Positions 9,701 through 18,700 of a stretch of 64,000 bases of DNA are shown piece by piece. The notes below the pieces were generated by a model that saw nothing but the letters and a program-made list of their open reading frames with translations, was not told where the DNA came from and searched no databases. A program made the translations under genes and the position numbers. Positions within the stretch are counted from its first letter, which is position 1. Every line of letters begins with the position of its first letter. Source of the stretch: CAYYMH01 sp964472785 (GTDB taxonomy: Bacteria > Zhuqueibacterota > Zhuqueibacteria > Thermofontimicrobiales > Thermofontimicrobiaceae); the NCBI GenBank assembly GCA_964472785.1, contig CAYYMH010000014.1, forward strand, positions 1-64,000, written 5' to 3'.

Positions 9701-12700
9701 AATCCTTTTTCTCCCGAGTAATTGAAACAGATGGGAGTCGTATTATTTAACTGTACTGCTGCGGTTGATTGTACATAAAGTGGCCGATTATCTTCTCCGC
9801 TAAGTATCTGCTGATCATTTTGATCTCTTGCATTTAAACGAACCTGAATAACCGCTTCTCCTGCATCTTCCCCGGTGGTGCTAACGGTATATATCAGGGT
9901 ATCCGTAGTTCCTCCGATTAAGCTAAGGCCTCCTCCGGTCAATTCGGCTGGCGGCACAATGATATAATCACTTTCCACATTCCCATTGACCATGATTTGA
10001 ATATCTTCCTGTGATGGTGATTCTATAATCGCATTTGCACCGCCATTGTTCGATACAGCCGCCCTAATTCGCCACGGCGTTATTTGAGACGCACTTACTG
10101 TATCCGGCGCAATGATATTCGCAATAAAGAAGGAAGCCGGATCCTGTATTATCACTGTTTCAGTTGAATCAACAGCGGGAACTTGTTGTGCACCAAATGC
10201 CTCGCTCGTATTTTGCGCGAGAGCACCAGTTACATTAACAGAAAACGTTTCCGCCTGGATTTGATTACTATCGGCAGTTACATAAAAAACGTGTTCCTTT
10301 TTGCCACCTCCGCCGGAAATATTTGTCAGACTCGAGCTCATGACTTCTGGAATTGACCCCCCAGATGACTGCATTTCAAAACTTACGATCTTAGCCTGGT
10401 CGCCGCCAACGTTTTCCAGCACGACCCGAATCGGAAAATTCTGGGCTCTGTTTACGTATGGCGCATTTGCTGCATTATTGTTAACAGAAAAGATTCTAAT
10501 TTTCGCTGGCTCCTCGACAAGAACTGATGCAGCGCTATCCTGTTGAATTTCCACAATATCTCCGCTGGTGGTTTGATAGCCTGTTACTTTGATGTTTATA
10601 TAACTAATACCCGCAGCCGAACCTGTAGAGTCAACTGTAAATGTCAACGTATCTATTGATCCTGTGCTAAGAATTAGTCCACCGCCGCTTAATTCGACTG
10701 GATTGCGAACGATAAAATCAGTTCCCGAACTGAAGCTGATATTCGTCTGAGCTGACAACGTATCGATGCGGAGCTCTGTTCCGCCCTGATTTTCAATGGT
10801 AACGTGAACTTTCCAATCCTGTCCCTGATTTTGTGTGACACTACTTTGCGAGGTTTTAACTGCCAAAATTTTGAGTTGTCCCGGATCCTGAACTCTTACT
10901 CCGGTGAGGCTTTCCACGACAATGGGATTCATTGTGCTGGTATCTTTCAAATATAGCACTCCTCTGATCGTTATCTCTCCCACGTCTGTTCCTGTTTCAT
11001 TAACGCTAAAGCGCAATGTATCAGAAGAATTCCCGGCAAGAACTTTGTTTTCTGATTTTATAAAAGCCGTAGGTTTTACAACAGCATATTCAGAGCTCAC
11101 ATCAGCACCTTTAAAAAGAAAGATAATATTAGTACTATCCAGCTCAACTGTCGTATATCCATTGTTTTCAACAACCATTGTCAAATCCCACGGTACCGTC
11201 TGATTTTTGGTAACCAGTAACTGTGAGGGATAAAAACCTTTTATACCGACAACAGGAGCACTTCTGACAAACCATGCATGTGTCGTATCCGCGGTATCAT
11301 CCATAATCTGCTGATCAGAATTAGCATCAAAGGCACTAATTTTACCATCAATTGTAATTTCACCCAACGTCGCTGTCGGCTTCACATTGACCGTAAAATT
11401 AAATTGACTTGGCCCTCCATTCCCTTGAATGAAAGTTGGATTCGCTGGAGCGGGCATAATATCATATTCGTTTGTCACATCATCAGCCTGGACAATCGAA
11501 TAGAAATACAGTGTATCCAAAACAACATTCGCCGTTGCCTGTCCTTGATTTATTACATTCATGCTGACGTTTATCCCTGTCCGACCCTGCGACACCTCGT
11601 CCAGCACGGAATAAACTTTTAATATACGCAAATTTGCTGGCGTCTGAACCACCCATTTCCATTTTGAGAGCGAAAATGTGTCTGTAACCGATACACCACC
11701 GATCTGTCCGGATATCCATCCATCAATAGTCACAGTATCCGTTAATGCATTTTCTGTAACATCGACAAGAAATGACAGCCGCCGAGTTGTTCCACTGGGG
11801 ATTGTAGTTATATTATCATTTCGGACAATACCCTGAAAATCACTACTTCGATTTTCATAATTCGGAGCCGGTCCTGTAAAAAGCAATCCCGCTGATAAAT
11901 TTGTTACTGTATTTGTGCCCATATTTTGAACATCCAGATAAACAATCGCATCCTGCTGACCCTGTGATACCTTCAGTTTTGGACTACTAATCGCCGTGAT
12001 ATTCAATTGGGTGAAAAAAACCGATGTGTCTCCATCAGCGCTTCCATTCACACTGCTCACACTAATAAAAGCCGTGCCGCCAGTATTTGGCGCTTGTAAT
12101 GTAAACCTGATGATACCCGAATCGCCGGCTGCAATTTGTTTTTTGGGTAACGTCGGATTCACATCGGTTGACGTAATTGTTCCTGCTGTGGTGGTCACAG
12201 TAAATTGTGTTCCGGAAGCAATAAAATTACCATCAGCATCATAAACCGGTCCCGACTGAATCAAACTAACACTCACACCGTCTGCCGGCAGAACTGCAGG
12301 ATTTGGGGATAAAGCAATATTACCAACAGGCACTCCCGGATTAACAGATATTAAGCCGGTCGTGTCATCCATCGCTGTGGCATGATTCGCGACAATGTAA
12401 CCGTTAGCAGGCGCTAACGTCGGTTCAAAAACTATTGATACCGCCGTCGTATCTATCGCTGGTGTTAGTGAACTCGTTGACAGCCATTGCACTGACACAT
12501 CACCGATATAATTGTTCCCTGCATCATAGCCAGCACAATAAAGCCGAAGCTCGTCATCAGCCGTTACTGTTAAATCAAAAACCTCCGTGCCAGATCCGTT
12601 TGCTGCTGTTCTGATTTTTACATAGGCGATTTCACCAACGGAAATCGTTCCTGTTGAATCTGCAACCAACCCAGTCGAATCCGCATATATTTTACCCGAT

Positions 12701-15700
12701 GTTCCTGGTGTATCGGGATCGAAATTCGTATCAATACCCACTAAAGGATTCGGTTGATCTAAATTTCCTGTAACTCCCCACTGAACAACCACATCTCTCG
12801 AATAATTACCATATTCATCAAAGCCTGCCGCAAATAATTTCAATTGATCATCCAGTGTCATCGCTACGGATTCAACTTCATTTCCCAATCCGCCGGCGTT
12901 GTCCATTACTTTCAACGAAAAAAGGGCACCAGCTTTTACGTTGAAATAATTTGATCGTCCGGTGCTTCCTAATCTTGACGCAGTAATAAAAACATCATTT
13001 TGTTTTTTCGTAATAGTAACCTGACCACTCCAGACACCGTCGATAAAGCCTGTGACGGTTTGCGGAGCAATTGTTCCTGTATTATCACTCAGATTCGCAT
13101 TGAATCCGTAATCAGTTACTATATTTTCCATTGAATCATTAGCGGTGATGGTTACATTAAATGGCTCCCCAGCAGTTTGAGGGCTTAAAATATTATTGAT
13201 AACAAAATGATCCAACGCACCGTGAATTACGTTAAACATGTTCGATTCACTCGCTTTTCCCAAGCCTGTTGCAATTATTTTGTTATTTGTAATAGCTTGC
13301 GTTATTTTTACATTGCCTGTCCAAACACCATCCACGAAGTTTGTGGTCGTTTTTGGCGTAATAGTTCCGGTCAAATCATTTAGCGAAATCGCCTCGGCAA
13401 ATGTGCTTACGATATTATCTTCTTTATCCATGGCTGAAATCGCGACAAGGAACTCCTGACCGGCCGTTTGTGGTGATGAAATAGATGTAAACTCAAAATG
13501 GTCAACACTGCTTGAGATAACATCAAATAGATTTGATTCACCGGTTTCGCTGCCACCAGTTCTGGTCACAGAAACACGATTATTCGTTCGAACCGTGGTG
13601 ATCTTGACATTGCCTGTCCATTTTCCGTTTACAAAATTACCGCTTTGATCCGGAGTAATTGTGCCAGTATAGTCATCAATATCCACTGTTCCGGTAAAAG
13701 TCGCAACCCGATTGTCATAAAAATCCTGTGCAGTAATTGACATCTGAAACAACTCTCCGGCAGCCTGTGTCTCAATGCTATCAATATCAAAGTGATATAA
13801 AGCGGCAGATTCAATATTAAATTTATTCGAACTACCGATTTTTCCGTTATCATCGACAAAGATTTGTACATCTGCCTGTGTTTTCGTAATCTGTACACTT
13901 CCGGACCAGACTCCATCAGTAAAATTACCCGTGGTCGTTGGAGTTAGCGTACCCGTGTTATCGTGCAGAATCGCCTGATTGTTATAATCAAGCACGGTAT
14001 TGTCGAAAACATCACTTGCAATGATTGTAATAGAAAACGCCGCTCCGGCTACTTGTGGGCTGCCGATTGTTTCAAATACAAAATGATCCAACGTATTGTG
14101 AATCACAGTAAAAGAGTTTGAAACTCCGGCTTTTCCGCTGCTGATAACTGTAATTTTATTATCTGTTGAATATTGAGTAATCGTAACATTCCCAGACCAA
14201 ACTCCGTTTTGAAAATTTCCCGTAACAGATGGGCTTATTGTGCCCGTCAGATCGCTCAAATTCGCCGTGCCAGTGAAATTTGTTACTGTATTATTATCTG
14301 CATCCAGAGCAGTTACTACAATGCTAAAAGAGTTACCGGCAATTTGTGGGCTTGAGATCGTGCTAATTTCGAAATGATCAACAGAACTAGAAATAACATC
14401 AAATGGAGCTGATTGTCCGGTCTGGGTTCCTCCCGTGTTGGTGACTGTAATAATATTATCCTGCCCAACCTGCGTGATCCTGACGTTTCCTGTCCATTTT
14501 CCGTTGTCAAAATTTGTTGTAATCGTTGGTGAAACCGTTCCGGTCAAATCTGTAATATCTACAGTGCCACTAAACTGAGTGGCAACATTGGAATGGCCAT
14601 CAATCGCCGTCACTGTTATCGAGAAGGGATAACCCGCTGCCTGAGTGCTGATATTGCTAATTTCAAAGCGCTGCAGTGAACACGGATTTACGTTGAATAT
14701 ATTGGACTGTCCGGTTTTTCCATCCTTCTGCGCAGAAATCGTCACATCGCTTTGGCTTTTCGTGATCATCACATTGCCACTCCAACTCCCATTACTGAAA
14801 TTCGTCGTGGCCGTTGGAGTTATGGTTCCGGTTTCATCATTTAAGCTCACAAAATCATTAAACGATGTGACTCGATTATTATAGATATCTTCGGCATACA
14901 TGATAATTTGAAACGATGTTCCTGCTATTTTGGGACTGCTGATATTTTCGAATTTGAAATGATCCAACGCTGCCGGTAAAACATCAAAATTATTTGTATT
15001 CCCTGCTTTTCCGCTGCTCGTGACCGTGATGATATTATCGCCTCGGCTTTTGATTATATTAACAGTCCCCGACCAAACACCTGACGAAAAATTTCCGGTG
15101 GTGGTGGGCGTGATTGTTCCGGTTAAATCTGACAATGTCGCTGTGCCTGAAAAGTCAGTTACCAAATTGTTTTCTCTGTCCCGTGCATAAATAGTGACGC
15201 TGAATGAATTCCCTGCCTGCTGATCGCTGACTGTGGAAAAAGTAAAATGATCAACATCACTTGAAATAACATCAAAGTTGTTTGATGATCCTGTTTCGGT
15301 TCCGTTTTTGTTAACAACATTAATGACGTTGTCATTGGATGCCTGAGAGATGACCACATTTCCCGACCAATTTCCATTGTAGAAGTTACCGCTTTCTGTT
15401 GGACTGATCGTACTCGTTTCATCAGCGATATTAACCTTCCCGACAAACTGCGTTGCGGTGTTGTCAAACTCATCTTTTGCGGTGACGTTGATCGTAAAAG
15501 GTTCACCCGCAGCCTGAGTGCTGATTGTCCCAAAATTAAAGTGATCTAATCCTGCGGCAATAACATTGAAGCCGTTTGAGGTTCCATTTTTACCCGAACC
15601 TTCCACAAAAACCACATTATCAGTGACACTTAACGTAACCGTCAAATTACCCGACCAGCTACCGTTACTAAAACTTGCGGAGACCGTCGGTAAAATGGTA

Positions 15701-18700
15701 TTTGTGTTGTCGCTGATATTAACAACTTCTGTAAATCCCGTTACAGTATTATCATAAAGATCTTTTGCGGTAATGGTTATGGCGAATTGCTGGCCAGCGA
15801 TCTGCGGACTATTGATGGTTGATATAGAAAAATGATCGAGCTGGTTCGGTAATACCGAAAAGTTGTTCGATGATCCGGCTTTTCCGCTGCTGGTGACAGT
15901 AATTGAATTTTGAGATAAACTTTGAGTTATTGTCACACTTCCCGTCCACTCGCCATTAATAAAATTCCCGGTTGTTTTTGGCTGAACCGTCCCTGTTAAA
16001 TCTGACAGGGCTGCATTACCCGTAAAGTTTGTTACCAAATTATTTGAGCTGTCTTCTGCTCGAACTGTAATATTGAAAGGCTGACCTGCAATCTGATCGT
16101 TAATCGAAGAAATCACAAAATGATCGACATCGCTGGAAATCACATCGAAACTCTCCGAAGTCCCGCTTTCTATTCCTCCCTGATTTACAGCGGTAATCTT
16201 ATTATTCGAGAATGATTGTGTAATTACAACATTTCCGATCCAGCGGCCGTTTGAAAAAGATCCGCTTTCATCTGGATTAATTGTGCCCGTATCGTCTGAC
16301 AGATCGACTTTGCCGCTGTAATGTGTTGCAATATTTCCATATTCATCCTGAGCGGTAATCGTTATTGAAAACGCCTCCCCAGCCGCCTGCGTGCTAATTG
16401 ATCCAAATATAAAATGATCCAGTGGGGCAGCGATTACATTGAATTTATTTGATACACCGCTTTTTCCTCCGCCATTAATATTAATGACATTATCGGTCAG
16501 ACTTGATGTAATCGTTACATTACCAATCCAACTACCATTGATAAAATTCGTGCTCTGTGTTGGAGAAATACTCCCCGTATTATCACTAATAGATACCTGA
16601 TCCGTATAAGTCGTTACTCTGTTGCCAAAAACATCGCGCGCTGTTACAGTCAACGAAATTTGATTTCCGGCAACCTGCGGACTGGTGATCGTCGATATGT
16701 CAAAATAATCCAGTGCTGCGGAACTCACATCAAAGCTGCTTGATGTACCGGCTTTTCCACTTCCCGTGACCGTGATGGTATTATTTGATCTACTTTTGTT
16801 GATTGTTAAACTTCCGGTCCACTGACCGTTTGTGAAATTTCCAGAAATGGTAGGATTCACTGTTCCGGTTAAATCGGATATGCTGACAGTACCGCTAAAA
16901 CTTGATACGAGATTATTTGCAATATCTTCTGCCTGAATGCTGACAATAAAAGATTGACCCGCGGTTTGGTCACTGATCGTAGAAATTGAAAAATGATCTA
17001 GATTACCGGATGTCACGTCAAATGCATTCGAGGAACCGCTTTCAGTCCCACCCTGATTTGTAACAGTCACAATATCATCACTTCGGGATTGACTGATCGT
17101 TACATTTCCTGACCAAATTCCGTTGCTAAAACTCCCGCTTTCTGATGGCGTTATTGTGCCTGTCAAATCACTCAAATCTACCATGCCCGCGTATTGTATT
17201 GCTTTATTGTCATAAACATCCTGAGCGGTAATAACAATTGTAAACGGTTCGTTAGCCAGTTGAGTACTGATATTATCGATAGCAAAATGATCCAAAGTAG
17301 TGGCTTGTACATTAAACTTGTTCGACATCCCCGAAACCGTGTTGTATTCAGCTTGAAGTTCAATATCATTTTGGGCTTTCGTAATCGTTACATTTCCGTT
17401 CCATTGGCCGTTGTTAAACACACCTGTCTCATCTGGCGTCAGAGTTCCTGTATCGTCTGATAAATCCGCGGTATTTGCAAACGATGTTGCCACATTTCCA
17501 AATTCATCACGTGCCATTATAACAACTGAAAAAGCTGTGCCTGCTGTTTTGGGGCTGGTTATTGTATCAAATTCAAAATAATTTGCACTCGCCGCCTGAA
17601 CATCGAAATCATTCGAGTATCCCGATTTTCCCACACCGACGACAGTTATATTGTTATTTGTCAAGCTTTTAGTAATCGTTAAATTACCTGTCCAGACACC
17701 ATTGTTAAAGTTGGTAGTCACACTCGGCGATACAGTACCGGTCTCATCATTCACATTTACCGTACCATTAAATGTGGTCACAGTTGCATCGTTTGCATCT
17801 TTCGCAGTAACGGTCACACTAAAAGGTTCCCCGGCTGTCTGTAACCCAGGAATTGCCGTTATTTCAAAATGGTCGATATCTCCAGCAACGATATCGAATT
17901 GATTCGAGCTCCCGGTTTGCGTTCCTCCCGATTTTGTAACTGTGATCCGATTGTTGGTCATAACTGTCGTAATAACGACATCACCGCTCCACTGTCCCAG
18001 TTCAAAAATACCGCTTGTAGATGGGGTAATCGATCCGGAAATATCCGTAATATCAACCGTTCCATCAAAGTTGGTCACTCGATTATTATAAAAGTCTTTC
18101 GCTGTAACCGTAATCGCAAACGGCTCCCCTGCTGCTTGAGTGCCAATATTATTTATCGAAAACCGATCTAATGGCGCGTGATCAACATTAAACGTATTGC
18201 TTTCGCCAGTCACCGCATTTCTGCTGGCGATGATTGTAACATTTTTCTGACTCTTTGAAATTTGTACATTACCCGTCCATTGACCAAAACTAAAATTTGT
18301 CGTTGAGGAAGGGCTAATTGTGCCGGTGGCATCACTCAAATTGACCGAATTTGTAAAATTTGTGACCGTATTATTATAAATATCTTCCGCCGTTATCGTA
18401 ATCGAAAAATCCTGGCCTGCGGTTTGTGGACTGCTAATATTTTGGATCGTAAAATGATGAATATCTGCCGGTACTACATCGAAATTATTGGACGTACCGG
18501 ATTTTGTTCCGCTACTAACCATAACCCTGTTTGACGATTGGATCTGTGTAATTTCGACATTCCCTGTCCATACTCCGTCAACGAAATTTCCTGTTACAGC
18601 CGGATTTATTGTGCCAGTTAAATCAGACAAGCTGGAGGTACCGTTGTAACTGGTGACCGTATTCCCGAAAGCATCGAGCGCTGTAATTGTTATGGAAAAA

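Noticed and set aside
15159..15533. 124-codon alternative frame within the giant gene
   Set aside because: It is a shifted-frame shadow of the repeat units and shows the same periodicity in another frame.
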